A stretch of 64,000 nucleotides of DNA from Nematostella vectensis (lineage: Eukaryota > Cnidaria > Anthozoa > Actiniaria > Edwardsiidae), in assembly GCF_932526225.1 (NCBI RefSeq), contig NC_064044.1, forward strand, positions 12,168,084 through 12,232,083, given 5' to 3'. Shown one piece after another: positions 12,496 to 25,300 of this stretch; position 1 is the first letter of the stretch; each line of letters starts with the position of its first letter. The position numbers and the translations under genes are program-made. The notes under the pieces are model-generated. The model did no database searches. It was given only the letters and a program-made list of their open reading frames with translations, and was not told the DNA's origin.

Positions 12496-15400
12496 AAGAG
12501 GGCGCTCCGGGACTCTACGTAACATGTACAAGCGAATACATGCAGTTAGAGATCGAGAGATGGTACTACCCCGAACTCGACCCGGAAACCTTCCGCTTCA
12601 ACGAGACTAAGGATCCAGAATGCAAAGCGCACAGTATAAACTCTACGCACGTGATAATGCGCACGCCTTTGGGTCAGTGTGGGACGCGCTACAACAGATA
12701 TGCAGACCTACTGACCTTCTATAACGGTGTAGACACGGAGGTGTATGATAGGGACAGTCCCATCAGTCGCTACCCCTCCTACATGTTCCTGTTCGAGTGC
12801 GCGTACTTCGCCACGTTTAGGGTGTCGTTGAACGCGTTTACTCCAGTTGGGAAGATCATCGCGAGGCCAAGAGGTGGGTGGCGGACAGTGTGGTGATTGG
12901 AAGGATGATGATGATTCTGCTGTTGATGATGATGACAATGATTCTGCTGTTGATGATGATGACAATGATTCTGCTGTTGATGATGATGACAATGATTCTG
13001 CTGTTGATGATGATGACAATGATTCTGCTGTTGATGATGATGACAATGATTCTGCTGTTGATGATGATGACAATGATTCTTCTGTTGATGATGATGACAA
13101 TGATTCTGCTGTTGATGATGATGACAATGATTCTGCTGTTGATGATGATGACAATGATTCTGCTGTTGATGATTATAAGAATGGTTATGATGATAATGGT
13201 GACGATGGTTATGATGATGATGATAATGGTTCTGATGATGATGATGGTGATGACCGAGGGCCATATGTTAGAAAACTGTATATTCGGTTAAATATGCTAC
13301 CCCCGATAAACAAAGATTAAACTGAAATGGCCGTGGTTCTGATGATGATGATGGTGACAATGTTTTTGATGATGGTGATGACCATTGTTCTGCTGATGAT
13401 AATGGTGATGACCATGGTTATGAATGTAGTAGACGTGATGACGATGATGATGGTGATGTTTATGATTATTGTGAGGTGTTAATGAACATAATAAAAAGTG
13501 ATGACTATGTGAGTGGTGGGTGGTGTTGATGATGAAGGAAACAGGACTGGTGATAGAGATGACGATAGTTAAAGTGTCGGTCAAGGTCATGGTGATAGAA
13601 AACGGCACAATGATGAATATAAAGTTGACTACGACGACTACGGATATCACTGAGGCAGCCCGACAGTTGTATGTTGAGCGCAGTTGAGTACAGATAATTG
13701 CGCTAAAGAATACATTTTCATTACCCGCATTCTAGCCTGTATCTATATTCAAGGGTTGTTAGTTGTCTGTGGAGCGCAGTTGAGTATGCCAACACAGTTA
13801 CTTGCGCTAAATAACATATTTTCATTCCCCCCTTTTTAGTCCGCACGGGGAACTTCTCCTTTAAGATGGACATGTTCCAGACAGGAAAATACTTTAGTCC
13901 TTACACCAAGTTCCCAGTGCGCGTGCGTGTTGGAGAGCGGGTCTTCCTAAAGATCAAAGTGAAGACCAATGCGTCCGACTTGGTCCTCTTCCTGGACCAG
14001 TGCAAGGCCACGCCTACACCGGATGTCAATTCGGAGAAGTCTTACCTGGTACTTAAGAATGGGTGAGTAGTTGAAGCGCGAGGGGCTTTGATAATACGGG
14101 TGTTATACATCATTGGTAGAGTGGGCTTGCACCTAAACACCTATTTCAAATAACGTCGGTGAACACGGCAAATGGCGATTGGCAAATGGCGGTTACACGA
14201 CCGAAAGGTGCCATGGGTCTCATTATATCTCAACCGAATACAGGAGAATACGGATTAATCATACAAAGCATACAATAGTACATTAAAGACTTTTATGTTT
14301 GTGAATCGCGGTCTTGGAACTGCCATATTCGGCAATTGACGTTCGTTTGCACTAACGGTTTTTGAATAAGATGATTATAGTTCGACAAGGAAATAGGTGA
14401 GCCAGTCCCAAGGACCCCCTAAAGCGATAAACGTGAATGTTTCAAGGTTACCCACTAGTACCATATTAGGGAGTGTTCATTAAATACACCGGGGGGAGGG
14501 AAGATATTGAGGTGGGGGGTTCGGAAAATTTTAACCACCAAAAGGGGGGGCTCCAAAAAAAAATTCCCCCTAAGGGAAAGAGAAAGAAAATTTTGGGGTT
14601 CTATAAGGGGAGGGCGGGGGGGGCACCGAAAGAAATGTTAACAACGAAAGGGGGGCTACGAAATTTTAATTACACCTCCCTCGGTGTAATTAATGAACAC
14701 TCCCTTATTAGAGCAAGCAGCAAACCCCTCCAGTCAAACGATACAATAGACATTCAGAAAAGAAGGGCTTACACAGCCTCTTTTCCTTAAATTTTTAGGA
14801 AAACTGGGGAGGGTGGGGGGACTGGTTGTTACACAGCCTCTTTTCCTTAATTTTCTAGGAAAAAACTGGGGAGGGGAGGGGGGAGGCGAAGAACTGGGGT
14901 TTACCCAGCCACTTTTCCTTAAAATTTTAGGACAATAAACTGGAGAGGGGGGGGGGGACAAAAAACTGGGGTTTACACAGCCACTTTTCCTTTAAATTTT
15001 ATGACAATAAACTGGGGAGGGGGGGGGGGGGGGGAACTGGGGTTTACACAGCCACTTTTCCTTAAAATTTAAGGACAATAAACTGGGGAGGGGGGGACTG
15101 GTTGTTACACAGCCACAGGGGTCGACATCGAGGCACTTCAAGGCCATGACCGGGCGATAAAAAACGAACAACAACTCTTGAAATTTTATCGCATGTTTTC
15201 CCCTTGCATGTTCACAGCTGCCCAATAGATCGAAGCATGGACTACAAGTACACCAAGGACAGGGAACAAAGATTCAGCTTCAAGGCGTTCCGCTTTATCA
15301 ACCAGGGTGAGTCGAGCGAGGTGTACCTTCACTGCGAAGTCATCCTCTGTCACAAGGCTAACAACGCCTCCAGGTGTAACCAGGCCTGTACTCCTGGCGA

Positions 15401-16424
15401 GAGGCCCCGGTACCTAACGCGCCGGGAAATCACATCAAGAGATCCCGATACACAGCCCGTGAATGGTAACCTGTCAGAGCTCCTTAACCTGACGGCGCGC
15501 TCGTATGATGTGTCATTAGGGCCCTTCAAGGTCTATCTGGACCTCGAAAAATCACGGCCCAGACCTGTAGGTGAGTCCGCGCGCATACCGCTGGTATAAA
15601 CAGTAGCCCGGATATCAGGCCCTGATATCGTTCCCTTTGAATTCAATTAGGCCCTCGCCTAAGATGGGCAAAGGAAAAGGATCTTTTAGTTCGATCACTT
15701 CACTTCTCTATGAACTCTAGTATAGTACGATTATACACGTGTATTTCTATCCTATGCTTGTGAATAACCAAGTACATGTAAGACCCTCGTAAGCGTGCAC
15801 TAATCATCTCCCTAACCCAACATAAAGGAATGTTCATGGGATAACATTCTGACCCCGTTTTAACAAGACTTTATACTAATACGACTATGAACCGAATTTT
15901 CTTATCACGAACAGCTTCAATCCGGGTCACTTTCCCAAAAAATGTAGTTTTAGGCCTCGATTTCATGCTTCCCTTTGAGAGATACGTAGTTAAATTTAAA
16001 CAATGGTAATTGAAAGCGATTTGAGGGAGACATTTACCATGAAAAGGCTTTGCTAACACGAGAATAAGAAAAGGATAAAAATAACATGAACCAAACAAGA
16101 TTGCGGCTAGGAAAACTTTTAACTTCGTCCCCAGGGTCTTCTGGGTAATTTGCAATATGGCATCTAGCTGACCTAGACGCCATAATGAAAAATTCACTAG
16201 AAGACCCTGGGGATTAGGGTGGTTGGGAAATTTTTGCCATTTTCATAACGAAGACAGGTGGAACGCGGGCCTGCACCAAAGGTAACCCACAAGTTCTAAC
16301 GTGTTCGGTTTCTTCTTTCTCAGAATCTGGGAAACGCTCAAGTGGAAATCTACCGTCAGCTCTATCGGAAGTACAACTATTGGTAATATTGATGTTTCCA
16401 TGGTTACTCTACACAAGACTATGA
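12496..16424 (+). CDS. Zona pellucida (ZP) domain protein, 3' exons
   Basis: Four exons: 12496-12873, 13840-14062, 15218-15570 and 16324-16424 (stop). Junctions have AG/GT signals and consistent phases. The first gives a ZP-N-like segment with cysteines in VTCTSEYM, DPECKAH, PLGQCGT and FLFECAY. The second and third give a ZP-C-like segment with LDQCKATPTP, a GCPIDRS junction and a terminal cysteine cluster (HCEVILCHK, SRCNQAC). The last exon encodes a basic SGKRSSG stretch, a possible processing site, then a hydrophobic tail that ends at the stop, suggesting a membrane or lipid anchor. ZP proteins are secreted or membrane-tethered and polymerise into extracellular matrices. The signal peptide and N-terminal exons were not found upstream, so the gene is incomplete here. 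I cannot name an orthologue. The first intron carries a 27-bp repeat and the second carries two MITEs and a tandem array. Confidence 0.82.
12903..13172. repeat. 27-bp coding-like repeat, ten copies
   Basis: The unit GATGATGATGACAATGATTCTGCTGTT is repeated about ten times, almost perfectly, just inside the first ZP intron. Being a multiple of three it stays open in several frames. It is followed by imperfect GATGAT-rich sequence to about 13,460. Because the ZP exon splices at 12,873, I regard it as intronic. Confidence 0.9.
14150..14355. mobile_element. Diverged inverted-repeat element, family D
   Basis: The phrases gtgaacacggcaaatggcga and, inverted near the far end, ggcaattgacgttcgtttgcac resemble the ends of the better preserved family D element at 19,778-19,981. 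The match is imperfect and the ends are approximate. Confidence 0.5.
14468..14707. mobile_element. Inverted-repeat element (MITE), 240 bp
   Basis: The ends are inverted repeats: AGGGAGTGTTCATTAAATACACCG at the left, and CGGTGTAATTAATGAACACTCCCT as its complement at the right. The interior is rich in G runs. ATTA-like sequence lies at both flanks and may be a target duplication. It lies in the second ZP intron. Confidence 0.8.
14768..15115. repeat. Tandem array, about 60-75 bp unit, five to six copies
   Basis: Copies begin TTACACAGCC[TA]CTTTTCCTT at about 14,770, 14,830, 14,902, 14,974 and 15,045, with a truncated start near 15,104. Each ends in a long G run, which reaches 17 in one copy. It is in the second ZP intron, 100 bp before the third exon. 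Confidence 0.85.
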
Positions 16425-17658
16425 AAGTTTTTTTTTAGTCAGTAGAGGATTGTGTAACCATTAGGTAATTTAAATGGAATTTTCTTTGCAACTGTGAAAA
16501 AGTCAACCCAATGAATTCAAGGAATTTGTTAACACATCGAACAAACGATCACAATGGAGGCGAGTTATGGCCTCCCCTCCCCCCCTGATAGCTTTGTCCA
16601 TCGATGTGTTATCAACCTCTTACTACCATTTAAGTTTATGCTAATTGATATTTTGTGTTCATTTATATAAAATGGAACACTTGTTCAACATCAAAGTACG
16701 TTTATTAAAGTTAGGTAACCATTAAGGTCCAAAAGCATTAGTAACAATAATGAACATTTAGAGAAGAATATAATATAGGTTGGAGACCTAGTTCTTATAA
16801 AATCGTTGTCCAGAGAAACTTCCAAATGTGATCCAAAGATCCTTATATAGTAATGGTAAAGTTGTTCCAAGACATATCTAGTCTGCAGTCTATCTAGGCT
16901 TTTTTTTATACTAAATCACTATGAAAACTTGAAATAATAGTTGGGTAGCTAGTATACATTTTTGGAAGAAAAAAAAACACAATTCAAACCATTTATATTC
17001 AACCTGTATTCGAAACTAAGGTGTATTTTTGCGAATAACTTTCAGTTTGGAAAATTTATTTCAAGTTCAATACTTCACAATAAACCACAATTTCAAACTT
17101 GCTATGACTGATTGGGCAACAAACGCAATATTAAGAACAATAGGAGTATAAATATGATAAATAAAAACAATAACTCAACACTTTTATACAACACCATCGA
17201 TTCACAAGATACTGTAAGCCAATATATAGTCACTTCTCGTACATTAATTCACCATTATTACTATATGACTTTATATCAATAAATACAAAAATAAAAAGAA
17301 GTTCAATGCAAAGCTGGTGTTATTATTTGTTTTTCAAATAGATATCTTTGTAATTAAATCTTTCATGGGCATCGAGTTTTTAACCTTTATTCTAAATTTT
17401 TTTTTTAAGAATCTCTTTCTCTATTGATTTTCCCGCCAAAACATGGTACTTGGCGCGCGTGGTGTAATTTTGTACGCATGCGCAGCAAGTCCAACCTGTT
17501 TCAATGGTGAAGGTGACGTCATGCCTTGGCGCCGGGCTTTAACATGGCAAACACTTTGGTGTTTCTCAAGTGAAGCGCCATATCTAAACAGAGAAAAAAC
17601 AAAATTCCATTAGTGTGAACGCTAATCAACTATTAGTTTATTGTTTGTTGTTACATGA
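16425..17658. other. Spacer after the ZP gene
   Basis: This is AT-rich sequence downstream of the ZP stop codon and probably includes its 3' untranslated region. I see no second gene, tandem array or inverted-repeat element. Confidence 0.4.
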
Positions 17659-18678
17659 GTTAGTCTTTGCCACAGCTTTGTTTACTGCCATTCTCAATAT
17701 TCAGCGAACTCTCGTCCAAAATTTTCAATTGCTTTCTGCCTTTTATAATTTAAAATAACTGGACTACACTTGTTGTTTTTTTATTGGTCAGCGCCTTACG
17801 GAGAAGCGGCGTGATTAGAAACCTTTCTGTTCTGGCCAATGAAAACGCTTCAAGGATTTTGAATGACGGAAGCCAGAAGGCGCTTTAGCTGTTGGAAATC
17901 GTCTGTGAAATTTGGCAGAATAGACAGAGCAAAAAAATGTCAAGTTTTCCTAAAATAAGGTAAGCTTGAATTTTTGCATAGAGGTTCCTTATGTTATGTA
18001 AAACAACATATCAAAAAGTGTTCTTTTATAATGGATTCGTCTTCGAGATATGACGCTTGAAGTGCAATTTTCAAATGGTCAAAGTATGAATTCTCCTCGT
18101 ATTTAGGGAGAAGTCGGGCGCTGATAAGCCAACTCTGCTCGCTAATATCTATATTTCATATGTTCTAAGTTAGTCTTTGCCACAGCTTTGTTTACTGCCA
18201 TTCTCAATATTCAGCGAACTCTCGTCCAAAATTTTCAATTGCTTTCTGCCTTTTATAATTTAAAATAACTGGACTACACTTGTTGTTTTTTTATTGGTCA
18301 GCGCCTTACGGAGAAGCGGCGTGATTAGAAACCTTTCTGTTCTGGCCAATGAAAACGCTTCAATGATTTTGAATGACGGAAGCCAGAAGGCGCTTTAGCT
18401 GTTGGAAATCGTCTGTGAAATTTGGCAGAATAGACAGAGCAAAAAAATGTCAAGTTTTCCTAAAATAAGGTAAGCTTGAATTTTTGCATAGAGGTTCCTT
18501 ATGTTATGTAAAACAACATATCAAAAAGTGTTCTTTTATAATGGATTCGTCTTCAAGATATGACGCTTGAAGTGCAATTTTCAAATGGTCAAAGTATGAA
18601 TTCTCCTCGTATTTAGGGAGAAGTCGGGCGCTGATAAGCCAACTCTGCTCGCTAATATCTATATTTCATATGTTCTAA
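17659..18678. repeat. Recent 510-bp direct tandem duplication
   Basis: Bases 17,659-18,168 are repeated at 18,169-18,678. By eye I find two differences: aaggatttt versus aatgatttt, and ttcgagat versus ttcaagat. Each copy contains CCAAT-type words (attggtcag, ggccaatga), then an ATG-containing segment ending in a splice donor, AAATAAG|gtaagc (17,937-17,959 and 18,447-18,469). The layout suggests a duplicated promoter plus first exon. Confidence 0.93.
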
Positions 18679-19086
18679 ATTTCTTAAAAATTTGGAATTA
18701 AGCTTTTGGTCAGAGAAACTCTTTGTATGCGGTATCTTGAGCTTATGTATTGAGAATTGGAAAATTTCATGCGATTTTTTTGCTGTGTCGGCAGAATATT
18801 GACAACTGCAGCAAGAGCTCTTTCCAAAAGTCGAGCTCTTTTTTCATCGCCAAAACGTCTTGCTGGACGTGAACTTTTCGCCCTAAATTTGCATTTGAGC
18901 AAAAATAAAATAATACGAAAAAAATACTACAACATTTACTACTCTACGAATCTTCCCAAGCACGGAAATGCTCACGTTCTTCGTCAAGTACGTGAAATGC
19001 TTCGTTATCACGTGACAGAAGTCACAGGACGCCATCACGAAGTAGAAGTCACGATAAAAAATACCCGTTCAAATATAAATATTTAA
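18447..19086 (+). CDS. Possible small two-exon gene with duplicated first exon
   Basis: A first exon (18447-18469, MSSFPKI plus two bases) ends in a good donor. Joined to an acceptor at 18,794/18,795 it stays in frame to a stop at 19,086, giving about 104 residues. The middle is rich in Ala, Arg, Ser and Leu (TTAARALSKSRALFSS), which resembles a mitochondrial targeting sequence; this is only an impression. The later part is AT-rich and unlike any family I know. The same first exon exists 510 bp upstream (17937-17959) and could be an alternative start. Low confidence: splicing is inferred from two sites only. Confidence 0.3.
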
Positions 19087-19308
19087 TGCAAAAACAGAGC
19101 AAATTAGCGTAAACAATTTGCTTTTCTTGCATGACGCTGCAAAAAAACTGTATTTTTTTGGCAAAGCAAATGGCAAATAGCGATAATTTCTGCAAGACAC
19201 TGGTTCAGCCCCGTGTTAGGAGAGCGAATCTTTTCGCTGGAGTTTCTCGTGAGATGTTGTGCAGCCGAATATTCTGGGGCGAGTCATCCTGGTTGTTGAC
19301 GAAACGGG

Positions 19309-22300
19309 TCAAGACAGCGTTCGCACGGCTCTGTCATCGCCTACGAATACGTAAGTACCAAACATCACTACCCGAAATTTAAGAAGATTCCAAGTAGGGT
19401 GCGATCTGTCCTATCAAGGAATTAAAATCCCAAAATGCTCCGGAAAAGGTTTAATTATTCCAACTTACCCTTAGTCCAAAACAAAACAAAAACAAATGGG
19501 TATAAGCAGAATTTCAAAACAAAACAAAAACAAATGGGTATTTTCAGAATTTCCGTCTAACAAGATGAATGGGCATCAAAATTTAGCCTGCTCGCAGGCG
19601 GTACTCGGTGTTATCACGCGGAAAACCCTCTCTGTTCGGTGATCGGGCGCCATCTTGTATTTTTCGGGCCGCGTGGTTTCTGGGGGCGAGCGCAAAAACG
19701 GATGCAGGGTAGGGAGATCCGTTTTTGCGCTCATCCTCAGGAATCACGCGGCTCAAATACACCTATTTCAAAATATATTGTCAGTGCAAATGCCAATTGT
19801 CAAATGGCAGTTCTGCGATCGACATGGAACACGTCAAATTTCTACTGAATGCAGGAAAATGTGGATTATTTTGCGATCATATTACTTATCATGATTATTC
19901 TTACAAATAATTATACCCACAAGCAGTGATTGGTATTAGAACTGCCATTTGCCAATTGCCATTCACCATTTGCACTGACAACGTTACCCCCCCCCCCCCC
20001 CCCCCATTTTCTTTCCTTCCTCTCTGGTCCTCTTACCGCTCATAAAACTTGTTATGTACGAGTCTTTTTCATTTCGCTTGCTGTTGAATATCACGACGAG
20101 TGTGAGTCTCGAGTCGATTCGCGTCAAAAAGTACGTACTCTGCACGCGCTGAAAAAAATAAACATGACAGAAATGGTTGAGTTTCTGCCACCCGCCATTT
20201 TGTCTACCTAGAAAAATAGGCCCGAAACGTACATGTAGCTACTGCAACAATATATACAACTGTAATATATTTCTAGGTTATTTTATAGTATTATCGTATT
20301 ATAAAAATTGTTGATAAACGATATTGAAAAGATTGAAAAAATTACAAAATCTTTTGATTATTTAGATATTTTCTTCTTTATAAGTGATTCTAAGCTGGCG
20401 CTTCGTAACGACCATAGCCCGAAGTTTATCCGTAGTCTAACTATTCCAACAAACCCTGCGGCCAAACGGTCACTCTTACTTCCTTTTTCGACGTGATGAC
20501 ATTGTAGCTACTCGCGCATGTGCAGTAGCTACAAAATATCCAGTGTAAAGGAACATGCATTTCCATCGGTTGATTCGGGAAAGCTTTGGTGAATTTTGAT
20601 TCATTTTTTTGTAGATTTCTTCACATAATTTGTGTTCCGACATTGAAAGAAAACAATAACAAATGTGTGGCTCATTGAGGTACTTTAATAAGATGCAGTA
20701 AATCCTCGTTATCACTAGACCAGTTACTTACGTTGTCAAAGAAGTAGACCACTTTCTCAGCCGATGCCAAGTCTTGAGCATGCGCTCTGTCCATCATGAT
20801 TGATATGATATTTGGCCAGTGCTCTAAAGGGCGCTCCTATAATAAAAATATCAACAAAATGTGATTGATCATCTTATCTGAATGGGGGAAACATGCATCG
20901 TATGACTCTTATTAGCTGATAAACACAACAGTTAAAGAGTCTCCTGTCAGACGCCATGTGCAATCAATGAGCGAAATCATGGCAAAAAGTGCAAAAAATA
21001 ATCCGATTCCATCAGTTGATTTGAAGACACTATTGCAATATCTTCTATTAAATTTGATAAATGGAGTACAGAGCTTTAATTTTAGATAGTCATTCCAAGA
21101 CATATTCGCATATTTTTTTTTTCAATTTTGAATAAAAACAGCAACATTTTCACGCGTCGGTGTGGGATCCCCTTCCACAGGTTAACCAGAGCTTGCAGCC
21201 CAAAATTCGCAACCATTCACCGGGTTCCTCAAGTAGATACAGAAAGCGGGTCGCAGTTGGCGCTACGTTTGACCAAACAGAGACAAAAAAAAAAAAAAAG
21301 ATGCGCTCAATGAAGGCAATCATGCCGCCATTTTATGCTCCCGCTCAATCCCGAGTCACACAAAGCATCCATTTCCATCGGCTAATTCAAACGAGTAATC
21401 AATACGTTTTCAATCAAATATCGTCAATAACTTATCAGACTTCATTCGTAGATTGCTACTTTGAAGTTTCCTTCCGAATAAACTGTATTTTTTTTCATAT
21501 TATGAACAATAACAAAGGAGTGGTTGATCGACCTTCTTTAAGTGATTTTATTTATTAGAACACGTAGTCTAACTCTGTCTATCCCCCACTGCACTTGCCG
21601 AAAGCCTTTTCCTCGCGATGTTTTGCGAAAATTCTGGAACCAAATATACTCACCCCAGGGAAGGAAACCACAGCGGGAAAAGCCCCAAGTCCCGCGGGCT
21701 GGTCCCGTTTGTCTTGCGGGAAATGGTAGCCATCGCTCGAGTAAGAGTCCAGGCCCCGCGCATCCAAGAGTACGGAGACATTGAGAGCGTCTGAGCGGCG
21801 TTGGAATGCGGTAATTCTAAGAAGCACATGCGCAATAGAGAAATATTTTAGCAAATTTAGCTAGAGTATGCCATATTCTTAACACACGCCCTAAAAAGGC
21901 AGAAACAAGATTATACTTCATGTAAGTCCCCCACAAACTGGATGTACATCTTAGGGTAAGGGTCCGTGAGAGGTACTGCCAGTAAATGGGTCTTACATGA
22001 AGTACTAGCCTAAAACAAGGTCTACTGACATTTTTACTTTGAGCTTTTTTTCACTCACTTCGCGATGTAGTCCACTGTTGCTCGCGCAGTCAGTACTTTC
22101 ATGTCAGCGGTTGTGGTCTGTTCGGTAAGAACCGGGTAGAAATATAATGTGAACTGCAAAGAAAAAATATCTTGTGTCAGCTTCAAAACTGAAAAAAAGA
22201 TCTTCCAAATTAAAAAGTCTTTAGAAAAGTTTTAACGGAGAAAGGATAGTTTCAAATTAGGGAGATGGATGGATTATATGGCAGGGCAGTAACCCTTATC

Positions 22301-25300
22301 TTAGACTGGTTATAAATAGCCTTTATAACCCACAGTAGTCCTTGCCGCATGAGGTCTGTAAAACTTTTAGGAGAAATAACAAAAAAGGTTTACTTTCCTA
22401 GAAGTGTAACCCTAGCAACCAGATAAAAGGTCACCATGCCGTAAACCTTCTAAGAATGAACGAAAAGTTGACTTTCTGGCAATGGTAACCCTAGCAATCA
22501 GATGAAAAAGCCACAATGACATAACCCTCCTAGGATTATACAAAAAGTGGACTTTCCCAGAAGGGTTACCTTGGCAACCAGATGGTGAGATCACCATAGC
22601 AACCTGATGGACATACCCTGCAAGCAGAGGTTCATGGGATTCTTTACTTGGTAGGGCAAAAGGGGAACCTTTAAAGCAGGGAAAGAGAAACCCTACTTTG
22701 CCTGTTAACAACCGGGGAAAGGAATAGCATCTTCTAAGGAACACACCCTCTTTGAATAAACAGACCCTTTAAAGTTTCCACCCAAAGAATACTCTGCCCA
22801 GTCTAATGACTAACCACAGGAAGCCCAGGTTGAAGTTTAGAAACAATGCTTATCAGGGGAGATTGTTTGGCTCACTTTAGAGACGAGAGCAGCGTGGAGT
22901 TTGCTGATCCACAAGTAGAGAAATGGTGTCTCCATCTGTTTCTTAGGGCCACTGCTGAATAGAGACTTTTTGATGGAGAGTGATGTGGAGAGCTGATTGG
23001 CACAGAAACACAAATGACAATTTTACGAAAGAATATTTTTTAAGGAATGAGCGTAGGTAACTTGTTCATTTATCAAGAATTTGTCTTTTCATGATCGTGA
23101 TGTTTCCACTGGAAAAAGTCTTCATCCAGCCCCCTCTCTCTTTGAACTTAAATATTAGAGCAATTTCATTGGTTTAATATTTATTTTTAGGGGTGATGGG
23201 GTGTAAAAAGAATCAATCCTGCAGAATAAAGGAATTTGTTTAGGCAGAAATATATTTTTATTTGCAATATAAATTCAAATGCAAATCAGATAAAGATTCT
23301 TTTTTTAATTAAACAAAAAAAACTGTGCACAATACAGCAGATAACAATTTGTAGTTCAAACGTCACTCATAATCCATTCATTCACTATTTGCCACACACA
23401 GAAAAAATCCTTTTATTTACGTAATGCTATGATAACAAGATAAGATGTGAAATAAATTAGGGTAAAAATACATAACTTCTATAAGAAATAACCCACTTTT
23501 GATAGCCTACGTGTAGGCTAACTTTTGAGTGATCAAAGGGAATGCACGCACCCTCTAGCACCTGAGATAATGCTCCGTAGTTCTCACCTCCTTGCTGTTG
23601 AGAGCAGGAAGCAACTGACTCCATGATGTGAGCTTAGTGTGGCTGGCGTGAAGTTGGAGTAAAGATGGCAGAAACTTGAGCTCACACATCTCACACTGGG
23701 CACGCAGGGAGTGGAGAAGGATTTCCACCTCAAAACTAAATAAAAAGCTAAATATTAATTCAGCCAATTGCAATAGAGAATACTTTTAAATCTACATCAA
23801 GTGACCATAACATTTTAAAAGAGGGTTCTTAACAGAAAGGCTAAAAAATTGAGACAATACCACCAAGCTTATCAAGTATGTATGGTACTTAAGTGACAAT
23901 TGAGTGCACTGACTATACAATCGGCAGGAAGGATGTCGCACAAGCCAATGGCTACACCAGTGAATCGAAGCAATGCAACCTCATGTATAACATGCCATGT
24001 CTTATGTATTAGAGCAATGCTGCTCCTCAGGACAGGACATCAAAAACAAAATTCACTCCACTAACTTCAAATTATTTACTGTAAAAGATAAGTATATTCA
24101 AGGACAACTGGATGAGCTAATTACTAGATTTACAAATGTCATGACACTTCTCAGTGAATTGTCTCTTTTAAGGCATTGTTTCATCTCAAGAGGGATACAA
24201 AAGTTTACAGAGTTCCAATATAAAGCAACATGATTACTTACGAAAAACTTGACTTTACTGGATCTAGGATAGGATGATGAAAGCAATTTTGATGCCTACA
24301 AAGAAACATAAGTTAACTATAAGGACATCTCTGGGGAAGGGGGGGATGATAAGGGATTAAAATGATGCAGGTGGTTTTGTTTTATCTAAAAACAAGGTGT
24401 TACCTAGTATCTGACGTGCTATTCCTTTGTATCCCAACTCCCCCCCTATGCCATATAAAATATAACAGTATGTGTCATATTGGTGCCCCTCCCCACCCCC
24501 CTTTAGAAAGTCCTGGAGTGTAGTAATGGATGATGAAGTTGCCAACCTGTGAATGAGCTCATCAACCATTATGACAAGATCTGTGTAGTTCACAACTGGG
24601 CTGACTGCTATACTTGCCATGACTTCATAGCTAATGGAAAAAAAGTCAAGAAAAATACAGAAGTAAACAAATGAATGTCTTGTTGAAGAAATTGTTAAAC
24701 ATTTGCAATTAAATTTTGGTGTTTATTCAGATAGAAAAAGTTTTGAGATGGATCTAGTGACCTGGATTGAAGGAGCTAAGAATGCAATTTTGAGCTTAAC
24801 AGTTCGGCTAAGAACGATTACTGCTCTGAACCCCTCCTGCTTTCTCCTCTAGACACGCCCCTTATTAAACATGTTGTATCTGTGCCTCCATAATTGGGCA
24901 TTTCAGCTGCAAACAATAGCTTTCATAATTTACTGATTTTATCATTTATTCTAAAAAAATGTTATTTTCAGTGCTTCACCCAGATTATTTGGTTCAAAAT
25001 AGCCACCTTTCACTAGATGCACATAAAAGGATACAAATCCATGAGTTCCATTCTAGCTTGTACAAACTGAGTCAAATGCCTGCTGAGTTCCGCCAGCAAA
25101 CTGCCCTCTACTAGCAGAACGCTGTGGGAAGCGACAGGGGTGACCTCTGAGGTCTTTTTCAATTCCACCAAGAGCGTCTTGTACATGTCACGCAATGTCT
25201 ACAAGAATAAGACTAAATTAGCATTTATATGTACATGTCACATAGTGTACAAGAATACAACTAAATTAGCATATGTACATGTCACATACTCTTCAAGAAT

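Noticed and set aside
12779-13264. His- and Gln-rich, Ser-rich and Asp-rich frames on both strands around the 27-bp repeat
   Set aside because: The repeat unit is a multiple of three and lacks stops in several frames. The ZP donor at 12,873 places it in an intron.
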